Source of the DNA: Inonotus obliquus
Lineage: Eukaryota; Basidiomycota; Agaricomycetes; Hymenochaetales; Hymenochaetaceae
Assembly (NCBI GenBank): GCA_032164295.1
Contig: JAJHTX010000012.1
Location: 124,001 to 188,000 of the forward strand
Direction of reading: 5' to 3'
DNA length: 64,000 nt
Shown: positions 11,401 through 21,538 of the stretch, piece by piece
How the letters are laid out: each line of letters opens with the position of its first letter
How positions within the stretch are numbered: position 1 is the stretch's first letter
Notes under the pieces: model-generated
What the model saw: the letters and a program-made list of their open reading frames with translations, nothing else
The model's database searches: none
What the model was told of the DNA's origin: nothing
Translations under genes and position numbers: made by a program

Positions 11401-13313
11401 CTCAGTCTACATCATCCGCTTCGCCTTGCTGATCTATTGGTTAACCAGGGGGTTTGGAACTACTACAAGGAAATGGCCCTCAGGGAGAGTCTGAGTGGAC
11501 AGTGCATTCCATCCCCAGTGAGCTATAATTGCCACATTAGCAGTGCTTAGGCTCGGTGCAGCAACGAGTCAGCGCACCTGAGTCCTTAGCTGCTACGGAT
11601 AGATTCGTTTGAATGAAACAATCAGATGCAGCACACCTTCGGTGTAATGCCGAGATCACATACCGATAGGAGGAAGCCCATGTTGTTTCTCTCAAGTAAT
11701 CCTCAAGTGACGCAGGTAGGACACCATCATGAAGCACTGAAGAGTCTTTCCTACACCAACTCCATCCGCCAGCAAGACGTTCTTGCCCTCGAAGAACCTC
11801 TTGACACTCGCAGCTAAACCAACAAATTGATGCCAGCGAGGTTGCAGTTTGTGAAGCTTGTACTGCAGCAGCACTTCCTCATCCTCAATCTCGCACAGCT
11901 CCTTGTATCCATTGATGTTTTCTGGCCAATGACCAAGATTGTGTATTACTTTGTTGAAGAATGGAAACGGCCCATCCGGGAGTCCCAAGAGAGTTTCCAG
12001 GTCCTCAATCGTTTTGCTCCTGAACTCGCCAACTCCCAGATCACCTTCCTTGTCCAGCCAATCAATTTTGCCATCATACTCCATCTCGATATCTTCAAAC
12101 GTCGCTACAGGAGAGAATGCCTCCTCATACGCCTTCTCCAACTCCTCAATAATCTCTGTTTCTACGACCGACTGGAGAAGAGCTTGCAGTTTCGCCGATC
12201 ATCCTGGAGGGAGATCAGTAACAATGAACTGCAGTCCATGGCTCAGTGCTACACCGAGAAACGTACCTGTTAATTTGGCTTTTCCTGTGCAATGTTTAGA
12301 TCAGCGGGTTGTAGAATGCACATTCGTCGCTTCCCCTCACCTTTACTTTTCAGATGATCCACCAAGCTCCGAAGCTCATCTTCTTTTTGCTGTCCAATTT
12401 CAATGCTGTCCACGTCGCCCATCTCCCTCAGTAAGGTGCAGTATCGCTGCGTCTTCCTAAAGATAGCTTGGATTGCTCAAAACTTCTCGGGCTCTGCCAT
12501 CATGCTCGGTCCCTCCTCAAGTACTTTCCACGACTCATTCAGTTCTCCTTCCAACGCAACCTGGCTGGTGTGCATGTTTGGCCATCTCTTGTGTGCACGA
12601 TCCCATGCTGTGCTCAGTATTGCTATCATGAGCTCCCTCGTGAGGTAATGGGGGGTGGCGTTACTCAAGAGACAATCTGGACCAAACACCTTTTGGACGA
12701 CTGCCAGACCAACTACTGAAGACACTGTATCTCGAACACGAAGCAAGTTCTTCATACTATGTCAGTGCGAGCCTACTATCGAATAAATTCTACACACTTT
12801 GTCAGGAAGTGGGTATGGCAGATTCTGGTCACGAGCCACCTGCCACGGCATACCTCCATTCTCCAAGAGAATCTTGTCCAGCTTGGGACTGAACTTTGCA
12901 CGCTCCAGAATCCTCTTCCAGTATTCCCTGAACAGCAAGAGTTCCTGCATACGCATGTTCTGCTGTGAGGCCATACACAGAGGCTTGAGCGCCTTTGCCG
13001 AGTGCTTCAGCTGGTTGAAAGCCTCGAAGAAAGATTTGAGTTCTTGATATTTCGCCTCGGTATTGGTTATCTTGATCAGATCGGGACTCTCTCTTGCGAG
13101 CTTGGTGATACCATTTGGGTATGCTGCAGGTGGGAAGTTGAACGTGTCTTTCAGATCAGTCCAGCACCAAGGATATACTTGTTCATCTTGCTTTTCAATC
13201 GATGTCAATTCAACCCTGAGGAAGGTGTATGGAATCTTGAGAACCATAGTGTTCAGTGTCACGTATAGCAAAAGCTCGGATTGGGTGATGGTAGTGGAAC
13301 GAGGGAGAGTCAA
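8456..13313 (-). CDS. SNF2-like DEAD/DEAH helicase, basidiomycete expansion type
   Basis: A multi-exon gene starting at ATG 13313 (MTLPRSTTITQ). Main coding blocks are about 12762-13313, 12477-12755, 11692-12175, 11143-11520, 10655-11233, 9947-10321, 9654-9908 and 8456-9403. The exon near 11760 carries a Walker A motif (DGVGVGKTLQ). The exon near 11070 has a motif II variant WDEAQ and motif III SATPLL. The exon near 9750 has a motif V-like SVGNAGLNLHVARYM. This order fits a two-lobed SNF2-type ATPase. The C-terminal tail (8456-9403) is low-complexity, Lys/Gly/Glu-rich then Ser/Pro-rich. The DNA-translocase role is inferred. Frame continuity around 11540-11700 could not be resolved (possible micro-exon or defect). 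Several introns and the tail exon contain copies of the 17-bp palindrome. Confidence 0.7.
8765..8983. repeat. three palindrome copies within coding sequence
   Basis: Copies at 8765-8784, 8841-8857 (CTCGGTGTAATATTGAG) and 8967-8983 (CTCGGTATAGCACCGAG) lie in the open C-terminal exon of the helicase gene. There they encode LGVTLTG, NITPR and LGAIPS on the minus strand. The motif is therefore tolerated in coding sequence as well as in introns. Confidence 0.6.
10934..10952. repeat. palindrome in helicase intron 10910-10963
   Basis: CCTCGATGTAACACCGAGG lies 11-29 nt downstream of the GTAAGT 5' splice site (10963, minus strand) in a 54-bp intron ending at 10910. Confidence 0.65.
11552..11654. repeat. 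two palindrome copies next to 5' splice sites
   Basis: Copies at 11552-11568 (CTCGGTGCAGCAACGAG) and 11638-11654 (TTCGGTGTAATGCCGAG). On the minus strand each begins about 9 nt after a plausible donor (GTGCGC at 11577 and GTATGT at 11663). Either two introns flank a 12-15 nt micro-exon, or one longer intron holds both hairpins. Confidence 0.55.
12242..12258. repeat. palindrome in helicase intron near 12266
   Basis: CTCAGTGCTACACCGAG lies 8-24 nt downstream of a GTACGT donor at 12266 (minus strand), the same placement as in the 10.9-kb and 11.6-kb introns. Confidence 0.6.
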
Positions 13314-13383
13314 GAAAGTGCCTCTGACTGCTGTCAGACCTTATATATGTTCTGGTTGTTTGTACATGTTTAAGCATTCTCCC

Positions 13384-13753
13384 GCAAAAATGTCTCAAAT
13401 GAGTCACACGAAGCTCGGTGCCGGACCGAGGTGCGCACCTGCGCATTTCACGTGAGTCACACCCGGTTGACGCTTGACTTAGTTGAGAGATTCAATGCTA
13501 GACTGAGGCGCGCACCTGCACATTTCACATGAGTCACACCCGGTTGACGCTCGACCAAGTTGAGAGATTCGGTGCTAGACCGAGCACGTGAGGTGAGATT
13601 ATACAACACGTGATCTGATCTACGTGAGTTACCCTCACGTGCAGCGATTCATCCTCACCTCAGTGCCTCGGTGCTAGACTGAACCCCCCGCCCCGCACCA
13701 TTCAGCACGTGATCTTTTACACATGAATGAAGGATCATCAGTGCTGCACCGAG
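13384..13753. repeat. tandem 77-bp repeat and palindrome cluster upstream of the helicase gene
   Basis: Two diverged 77-bp units (13431-13507, 13508-13584) are arranged in tandem and share GAGTCACACCCGGTTGACGC. Each ends in a palindrome copy. Further copies lie at 13414-13430, 13667-13683 and 13737-13753. The stretch also contains several CACGTG-like E-boxes (near 13453, 13586, 13607, 13636, 13705). It lies 70-440 bp upstream of the helicase start, so a promoter role is possible but only inferred. Confidence 0.65.
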
Positions 13754-15530
13754 TTTGCTCAACCTTGCACTAGTCCTACAATTTACTCAATTACTTGCTG
13801 ATTATTACATTCCTTGTCCTTCCACCTATTCTTCCACTTACTGCCAATTTCAGTTACAACTAGATTTGAAACTGCTTACTATCAAGAGGTTTTGGCTGTC
13901 CCACCCACCGATGGATTGCAGAAGTGCAGTATTACCCAGAGCAATATAAACAACCATCACACAATATATATTCTGCTATAATAAATTCCAGATCAGGAGA
14001 AGTCTATTATCCTATACTACCATCTCATCCTGGCTTTCCTGTCCCTCTGCTCTGCCCTGCCCTGCCCTGCCCTGCCCTTGCCGTTCTGACCTATGGTTCA
14101 GCCCTAGTCTTATCCTACGAAATCTCCTTCTAACCCTAAGCCTAACCGACATCGACCAGCGCTAAAGTAAGGACATGTCTCAAGCTACTGCATGGACGCT
14201 CCTGACGATGGCCCTGTCATCTTCTTCCCCGGAGAAGCGCGTCATCCAGATTTACCTTTGTTCTGGTATCATGATCCGTGCGGCGTCAGTCTGGGCATCT
14301 ACCGAGCGATCAGACAGCGTGCTCCGATGTTGGCATATCGGTACAACCTAACCTTGGCATTGGAGTACTCTATCGCTCGGTACCAATCAGTATGCTGGGA
14401 TCGTCCCTGGCATCAATGAGATCGCTCGTGCCCCTCAATATTGATCGGTACACGTTGCCTGACTCGACTGGGCATTGCTTGGCTTCGCCTCCGAGTCAGA
14501 TCAATGGTCTCCTCCAAGATCGAAGCAGTGTAAGGTGGACCTGATTCATTTCCCAACCTTTCTCTCGACGTAGATCTCCGAGGGTGCGGTCTCGACCTAG
14601 CACATGTCACGAACTTCGGTACTGGAGTGGGCCATCAGTATCAACACCGGTATTGTCGGTATCAATGCATGGCGGTTCAGAAGGGCATACCGTCGGACTT
14701 GGAGCTTCAACAATGATCCAACTCTTTGCAGCAACGTATGGCAGACCGATTGTAGCTTGTGAGCCTTTCCCTCGGTATTGGCCGTCGAGGGCATAGTATC
14801 GACTAAATGTGGACTATTAAGTGTCAGTATCAGGATGGGTGGATGGTACAGTATCGGTAGCATCGGTATCGGAGCCTGGTGGTTCGGTACTGTGATGGAA
14901 GACGGGCGTAGGAATTGGTGATTCGGTATTGGCGCAGAAGTCTGGCTAAACACATGCAGGACCAGTTCTCAATCGATCTTAGCCTTGTCGAATTGCAGAA
15001 GCCTCATACTTCATTGGAACCGCAGGTGTAGATAGGATGGCAGAAGTACTGTGGTCCGAAGAGAAGTAAGAAGCGGTAGAATTGCAGAATTAAGCCCATA
15101 TCGATCGTAGCCTCTGGTATTACCCTTTACCGCCTGACTGATGATGCTAACTAGACCTGTTTGACACTAGAGACAAATCATATCCTTGAAAGTGCAGAAT
15201 CATGCGAACGAGGTGCACATGATGCCTTTGAGAAAATTAGCAACATAGATTCCCAAATCGACACAACCAACTCTGACATGCTTTATCCCAAGCTGAAGCA
15301 TATAGATGCTCTCCTGCACTGAAATGGAATCCATCACACTGAGAGCAGAATGGGCAGGAACTCTGGTATTTGACTAATTAAGTGAGAACAGAGAAGAGGT
15401 AATGGTAGGAAGTGTGTCTGAGTTCAATTGCGATCAAATGAGAAATGGTTTATATACAGTTCTAGTTTAGGAAAGGAAGTTTGTGATCATGTGCACGAAT
15501 GATGTAATCGGGGGATTACATGCTTGAAAG
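13754..15530. other. no intact gene; repeat-rich intergenic DNA
   Basis: Contains the TCGGTA-motif array (14270-14960). It also has one orphan coding-like stretch at about 15152-15321 (plus) that encodes a short polar, possibly coiled-coil segment (ESAESCERGAHDAFEKISNI) ending in a stop. No start or partner exons were found, so it may be a gene relic. Confidence 0.5.
14270..14960. repeat. TCGGTA/TCGGTAT motif array
   Basis: At least ten short copies of TCGGTA(C/T) lie within about 0.7 kb (for example near 14338, 14380, 14445, 14618, 14652, 14774, 14850, 14885, 14925), spaced irregularly with no longer unit. The motif matches the one enriched in the core of the hAT-like element. Confidence 0.55.
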
Positions 15531-16142
15531 TACTATGCTAGTACCCCTCTTTTCCGATTCGTTCTGCAGCCACACAACTTCAATATCTAGCCTCCAAAAT
15601 AATCATGCAGTACAAGCCGGCATAAAGAAGCATAATCCAGCTTTCAAAAAGAAATTATCGGTTTTTTGGGGTAAGATACAGGGTGGTATCCCTCTTTTCA
15701 GGTATTCACAAGAATTCTCTCACGGATACGTCGGAATTTCAAATTGCTAAACTTCGGCAACTTCCCGCTAATACGATTGTCACCCCAAGTCACCACACAG
15801 GACCTCCTCTTGAATTACAATACACAGAGGCACAGAGGATGGCTGAAAAAAATTTAGAGAACTTCCATGTATGCATGCACAGCATACGTGTGATAAAAGT
15901 GAGAGAACTATGTATGCTTGCTTTTTTCTTGGTGAAACAGTCATGCAGAACACTCCCAGAACTGCCTTTTTGACTAATATTTTTACAACAGCAGCACCCA
16001 TCCACAAACAAACCTTATAATCTTATTCAGCTAGTAGAAATACATCTATGTGAATTTTTCCAGGTTGGTCGTATGTGTGGAAGGTAGGGAAACAGAAATC
16101 GGAAAAGAGGGGGAAACGGAAAAGAGGGGTACTAGCATAGTA
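15531..16142. mobile_element. MITE, 612 bp, with 26-bp perfect terminal inverted repeats
   Basis: The first 26 bases (TACTATGCTAGTACCCC..) are the exact reverse complement of 16117-16142. If the outer TA is the target duplication, this is a Tc1/mariner- or pogo-type non-autonomous element. There is no internal gene. Confidence 0.8.
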
Positions 16143-16180
16143 TCGCCGATACCAAGAATCTTTCAACAGAAGCACTCAAC

Positions 16181-17020
16181 ATGGATCTAGTGCAGCTAGC
16201 AACTCTTATGGGTGCGCTTCAAGCTGATCTTCGCGCGAAAAGCAACTTATGTAAACCATGTTCAACGACTGCACAATATGGTCTACGCTTATGGAGCTCG
16301 AGATCGTCCGGCGAAAAGAATTTTCACGTTTCCTCTACCAACGTGCTCAGACTATCTTAGAAATGATGGCGAAGCTAACCTCTGCGGAGAATCGCCGGCG
16401 CCAAATTTATCGCGGTGAAGTGCATGGGCAGCTGCCGTTCGGATGATTCCGTGCCTACCATCGATTTCTCACCATCTGGAGGAAAAGGTATCGATGGTGA
16501 CCAGACATTTACGCTCAAACATGCGGATGTGGAAGCTTTCATGCAAGTCCTTGACAAGCTTGACAAGAAGTTGCAAGCCGAACCTCGCACCCCCACATAT
16601 TCACTGAAGGAGACACGTGTGGGATTTATGAAGCTTGTTGAAAGGATGGATGGGATTGAAGCATCCTTTGAGAAAGTAGTGGAACGTTCATGTATGCGAA
16701 TTCATTCACATTTCACACCCCTTGTAAAAGCTGATTGCAACCGAGTAGTAATATCGTCCTCCCGCATGTCACTATCTCAGAGAAGACGTGAGTACACCAC
16801 CCCATCTATTCCATGCTTGCTTAGCTGATCATTGATTACTGTAGTAACCGAAGCGGACGGGGTGACATTTCACGATCTTTCCGAACGAGTTGCGTCTGTA
16901 GAAAAGGAGAATGCCGAGAGGGAAGGTACTTTTGCAAAGGAGCGGGAGCAATACGAGGCCGAACCCGCTCAACTCAAAGAACAGTTACACAATTTGTCGG
17001 AATTAACCTTGCGTCTGTAG
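16181..17020 (+). pseudogene. coiled-coil protein remnant
   Basis: Starts with an ATG (MDLVQLATLMGALQADLRAK). The sensible frame then shifts (an Arg/Glu-rich helical block near 16290-16446, then a VDKLDKKLQ-like block near 16540-16590). After a plausible intron ending near 16840 it resumes in a strongly charged coiled-coil segment (RVASVEKENAEREGTFAKE) ending at a stop, 17020. At least two frame changes without clear introns argue for a decayed gene. A similar charged coiled-coil tail occurs at 18723-19071, perhaps its 3' continuation. The family is not recognised. Confidence 0.5.
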
Positions 17021-17279
17021 GCAAAGGCTTTTCGCAATTGTCCTTCCGTGGTGGAAAGGCTCATCTGCAAGGAGCCTTGGAAACGAAAAGAGCTAGGGAT
17101 GGTGCCGAGCGAAGTCCATCCGGACCTCATCGCTCAACGCTGTCCTGATGCCTATCCTTTATCTTCGGGACCAATGACCTTACTTCATTGTTTTTCTTGA
17201 CGGAGCATAGTAGCGAAGTTCTCCTCAGACCAATCGAAGTTCCTTCGTGTCTTGAAAACGATCAACTACAGTCAAAATT

Positions 17280-17436
17280 GTCATAGCGCATCAAATCATA
17301 ATGCATAAATCTCATAATGCATCACTTTTGCGCATCTCCCATGTCGGGAGGCGGAGAATTATGCAAAAATACCATAACAAATAATGCATTGGATCAAGCA
17401 TTGAATTTATGCATTATAATGTCAGCGGGGTATGAC
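17280..17436. mobile_element. short MITE with GTCATA termini
   Basis: A 157-bp sequence begins GTCATAGCGC and ends GGGTATGAC. Inner inverted repeats carry ATAATGCATAAAT, and the flanks repeat AATT (17276-17279 and 17437-17440). A related partial copy ending TTATGAC-AATT lies at about 17840-17930. Confidence 0.5.
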
Positions 17437-18140
17437 AATTAGGTCAATTCCTCTTCTTCATGTTGATTGATAGCCCGAATGTTTATGATCGACATTCAGA
17501 ATACAAGAAATTGATCATATAGTGCATGTTTTATCAGAGATTCACATTGTACATGTCAAAAGACTAAGAATATAATTGGTTTTGCTGCTCGAACCTATGT
17601 GCCGTGATGGAGAAGTTAGTCTTGCAGAGATGGAAACAGCACTTACATTGACAAAATCACTGAGGAAATTGCGTGGCGAGCTGTTTAAGGAGGAGATGCA
17701 AGCATCCAGACAGGCGACATTGCCTTCTTCACTATGGTGTGTTGCGAGAGATGGGATGGATGAGATGGACGGATGATAAGAGATGTGACGGACACTCCTG
17801 TAATGAGATTACCTGATGTAACTTCCAAATATAGCAATTTTTTCCATCACATCCTATTGCATAAATCCGATAATGCATCACAAAATTGGGTCTCCCGACA
17901 TTATGCGTTATGACAATTTCGACTGTACATGTATTCCGAGGCCAAGGCTGACGCGAGCAGCTCCGCTGAAATGCCAATGAGCGATCGCATTCGTGACATT
18001 GACGAAACTTTCCGATTTACCCCTCCTACCGTTCGATCGAATTATTGATGGTCGTCTGCAAGAATGTTGGCGCGAGGAATTCTACTCCAGCTCTTTTTCC
18101 GGGTTCTCCTCGCTCCTCGTCGCCGCTTCCATCTGAGCAG

Positions 18141-18722
18141 TCTGTGGAAGGGTTGTTCGTCCCATTCACCTACGAGCACTGCAAGGTCTTGAACACGATG
18201 GTGCGAAGTAGCGCTTCGCTAATGTCAGGCTGTTTATACATAACCCTAGGGTTTTTGACTTTGACAACAAGCGCAATTATGTTAACCAGCAGCTTCACAG
18301 GCGGCCATACCCCAGAGAGCACTATGAGCCTCCAGCCTCCAGGCAAACGTATCAATCAAACCCCGCGTCCGAGATCAATCTTGATCATCTATGCTTCAAG
18401 TTCGTCGGGAGAATCATCGGAAAAGCAGTTTATGATGGGCGGCCAATGGATGCTCACTTTTCAAGAAGCTTGTTAACGTGTCGACTATCGTGATGTGAAA
18501 TGGGTGGATCCGGATTATTACAAGTTCGCTATGCTGGATTCTTGAGAATGGCCCGACCGTTTTGGACTCGACTTTCATCACTTAAATTGATGAGGTTCGT
18601 ATCCTTTCCCTTTTGCCAAAGTTATGACTACTGACTCTCTGCCTTTTTATTTACTGGTTTAGTCGGCACAACATTATTCCGCTGAAGCAGAATGGCCAGG
18701 CAATCCCTCAAGTTGACGCGTT
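18141..18722 (+). pseudogene. fragment of a HUWE1/TOM1-type HECT E3 ubiquitin ligase
   Basis: Conceptual translation in shifting frames shows the N-lobe signature of the HECT domain: a VLNTMVR..SLMSG block near 18185, NPRVFDFDNKRNY near 18245, KFVGRIIGKAVYDGR near 18390, VDYRDVKWVDPDYYK near 18480, then after an intron IIPLKQNGQAIP near 18680. Reading it needs several frame changes and skips an in-frame stop. The catalytic C-lobe with its active-site Cys is absent. It is therefore a dead partial copy. The parent gene is not in this window. Confidence 0.7.
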
Positions 18723-19071
18723 AGCAGAAGCAACGAAACCTGCACAAGAAACTGTCACGTTTCGACTTGAACTTTCGCGAATGCACGATGAGCATGAGGA
18801 AGTGGAGACACTCGAAGCGACTCACGCGGAACGTGTAGCTCAGCTACTCGCTCACCAGACGGAAACACACAGTCTGAGGATCTCCTAGCACAATTTGAGG
18901 TAGCTCGATGGCTCTGAACCAACACAGAACATCAAACTTATCATTTCTTTTGTATACTACATTATTGTGAATGTATCGCCCGCCAACGGGGCGGCTCACG
19001 CACGTAGCGATAGATACTAAGATAGAGAAGCTCCGACGAAAATTACGTGCACTGGGGATTGCCGAAGTATA
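18723..19071 (+). pseudogene. coiled-coil tail joined to the HECT fragment
   Basis: Directly after the HECT-like block the frame reads into a charged helical segment (LSRMHDEHEEVETLEATHA) with a stop near 18888. A further piece at about 18975-19065 (IDTKIEKLRRKLRALGIAEV, stop) lies next to the MITE at 19074. The charged heptad-like sequence resembles the segment ending at 17020, so the HECT fragment may be inserted within the coiled-coil relic. Confidence 0.4.
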
Positions 19072-19073
19072 AA

Positions 19074-19904
19074 TGGTACCTGGCACGGCCTATGTAATTT
19101 CCATGACATTCCCACGGTCCCTTCCATGGCTAAGCGGCGATCGACACAGATTCACCTGTTCCACTTTTTGTTTTGAGATTCGAGGGCCCGTCCTCCCTTC
19201 CACAACTTTACAAAAAATCTGAAAAAATGTCCAAAAATTATTTTTCGACACTCTGAACAAGGTGGTAAGAAAAATTACAAAAACTGTCCAACAGATTCCA
19301 AGATACGGCGATTTTTGACACATATATAAATAACTATGACACTTCTTAAGAATTTTTTTTAACAAAATCTTTATTTTTCGTTAAGATTTATATATCTGAA
19401 AGAAATATGACAAGAAAGCCTGAATTCATTGAGCTAGGAAGCATATATGCTGCTGTGTCTACTGTATATGCTAATCTCTCCACCAGTATGTCGATTTTTT
19501 TCGCATATAGTTGACAGAACCACCCTAATACACACATACATCATGTCCAAGCAGTTTTAAAGGAGTTTTATAAGTGTTTTCAGAGGAAGATATGGTCGTG
19601 CAAAAAAGCCAAAATAAGATCACGTGATACATAAGTGAAAATAGTTATGTATATTCTGCCTGAATATCACCTACAATCGATTCGGATTTGGTATATTTCA
19701 CATCAGATAGTTATTCCAAGCCTTTTAATGTTGAAAGGAAGGGACAAATAACTCAAATTCTGTGGAACTACATATTCAAGGGATTTAGTGGGGGACCGGA
19801 AAGTGGGACATGAAGATCGACGCGAGTTACTATAAATAGAAAGTATTTGAAACTCCGCCCGGGAAAAAGTGGCACGGATTTTTTATAGGCCGTGCCAGGC
19901 ACCA
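19074..19904. mobile_element. MITE, about 831 bp, 7-8 bp target duplication
   Basis: Terminal repeats TGGTACCTGGCACGGCCTAT and its near-perfect inverse (..GGCCGTGCCAGGCACCA) are flanked by AGTATAAA at 19066-19073 and 19904-19911 (one base is shared with the end). Duplication length suggests hAT or a related superfamily. The interior is AT-rich without a gene. It sits at the stop of the coiled-coil relic. Confidence 0.75.
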
Positions 19905-20058
19905 GTATAAAGTCTTTGGCCTCTTTCCGCCGACCGCCGAACGTTTCTTCATATCGTACCACAGTCAAGTCGCTCAGCTCGTCTTTGATCGTTCAAATTT
20001 GTACAACAGTCCGTCCCTTAGTTTCTTTATGATTATCCTATACTAAGACCATCTCGTT

Positions 20059-20789
20059 TTGTTTTCGCACTCTTCAGTGCTCCCTCCCGATTTCATCGAG
20101 GAGTGTATTCGCAAAGCTTACACCTACTACTCTCAGCGCTCAGTCCTGGACCAGGCTCAGCAGGACCAGGCTCAGCAGGAGACGGACGATGCTGCCTCCT
20201 CGGCCACCTCCGTGTCGGGCTTCTCCTCTCTAAGCCTTGGTGGCGACGCCTCGTCCAGCGCTACTTCCTACACCGACACTCGTGACCCGCACGCTGTCTC
20301 CAATGTGGAGGCACGGTCCTACTACGCTGGTCTTCCTTCCAAGCCCACGTTGTTGTACCGCACGGGCGAGAAGTGGTCCCCGCCCAGTAGCCCTCAGACT
20401 CGGCGCCGCCGGAAGGAGCTGTGTAAAGTGTTCAATCATCCGATTGCGGACCTCTGGAACGACGGCCTATGCTGGGAGGTTGTCGAGATTATGGACAATC
20501 ACAAAGTCAGTTAATAGGCATCCATCGTTTCGTAGAACTCGCTAACTGGGATGTCTAGGTCTTATTCACGTCCATGGACATCATTCGTTTCAAGATGGTC
20601 GAGGTCGACGAAGAAGCAGTAGTGGCTGAGGCCAAGAAACCCGTCGTCAGTCCCGTCACTATCTGGGTTGGCGTCTACCCCGGCACTACCTCCGCCACGG
20701 CTGCCTACAATGCGGCTCAGGCCATCCTAGCCCTTCTCAGGGGCCACGAGATCACTGACGTCGACGTTGACTTCCGCGAGTCCTTTTAG
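20059..20789 (+). pseudogene. truncated basidiomycete hypothetical (5' part of a larger family)
   Basis: Exon 1 encodes PPDFIEECIRKAY, a Gln/Ala/Ser-rich linker and a conserved FNHPIADLWNDGLCWEV block. An intron at 20505-20558 leads to exon 2 (VLFTSMDIIRFKMVEVDE .. ITDVDVDFRESF), ending in TAG 20787-20789. In the family as I remember it, the protein continues past this point into a long C-terminal part. Here the codons after the TAG still read like the family (DAGPQLHKPVGDLNSLVDIIS-like) to about 20865, so the TAG looks premature. The probable first exon boundary is the AG just before position 20078. The function of the family is unknown. Confidence 0.6.
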
Positions 20790-21244
20790 TTGCGTGATGC
20801 TGGTCCGGCTGGTCCTCAGCTTCACAAACCCGTCGGCGACCTGAACTCACTCGTCGACATCATTAGTATTTATTGCTTGGTTGTTAGTGCAGGGGAGTGC
20901 TTTGACCGTCGTTGGATCGTTGTTTAGAATTGTCTCGTTTCTTCACTCTCCACCCAAGCGCAACTGACCCCTGGCGTCCAGGTTCCATACGTCTTGACAT
21001 GGTTCTCTGGACTGTCGGACTCGTTCGCCACCTTCGAGCGGTATCTAGTACGCATATCCATGCGTCGACACGTATTTACTGTAAGTTCTCGCTGTTCGGA
21101 CACCCGCAACTGTACCGTCTACTATGTATTCCATTCCCCACTCGTCTATGCCCATTGTCCATCTATCTCCCCCGTCCATCCCCAGTATATCATCTGTCCC
21201 CACTCGTATATTGTCAGTCCCCACTTGTCCTGTACCCCCTCTGT

Positions 21245-21538
21245 GGCTTCCTTGCGCTCCCAGTCGTCAAAGTCACAATTCATCTCACACTCTACGCCGT
21301 CATTCAAGGCTCCTTCGAGAACCTTGTCAACCTTGTCGGAATGCCCGCCTATGCCGCCGTCTCTGGCTTCGCGCGGTCCGTTGCGGAAAAGCGAGCCCCA
21401 CCCTTTGTCGAAATCCTATTCGAGTGTGGATCTTGCACGAGGAGGATCCGAGGTGCAAGGGAAGCAAAAGCGATCGATGACGAATGATAACGAGCGTCGG
21501 CGCATGTCGCCAAGTAGCTCTAGTACCACGAGTATACC
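21245..21538 (+). pseudogene. duplicated fragment of the 33.7-38.3 kb Ser/Pro-rich gene
   Basis: Translates to the same Ser-rich segment (SLRSQSSKSQF .. PPMPPSLASRGPLRKSEPHP .. GSEVQGKQKRSMTNDNERR) as the donor at 34371-34658, with a few substitutions and small indels, and in the opposite orientation to the donor. It is abruptly bounded on both sides. The right end abuts the CSE1 fragment with no spacer. Confidence 0.85.
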
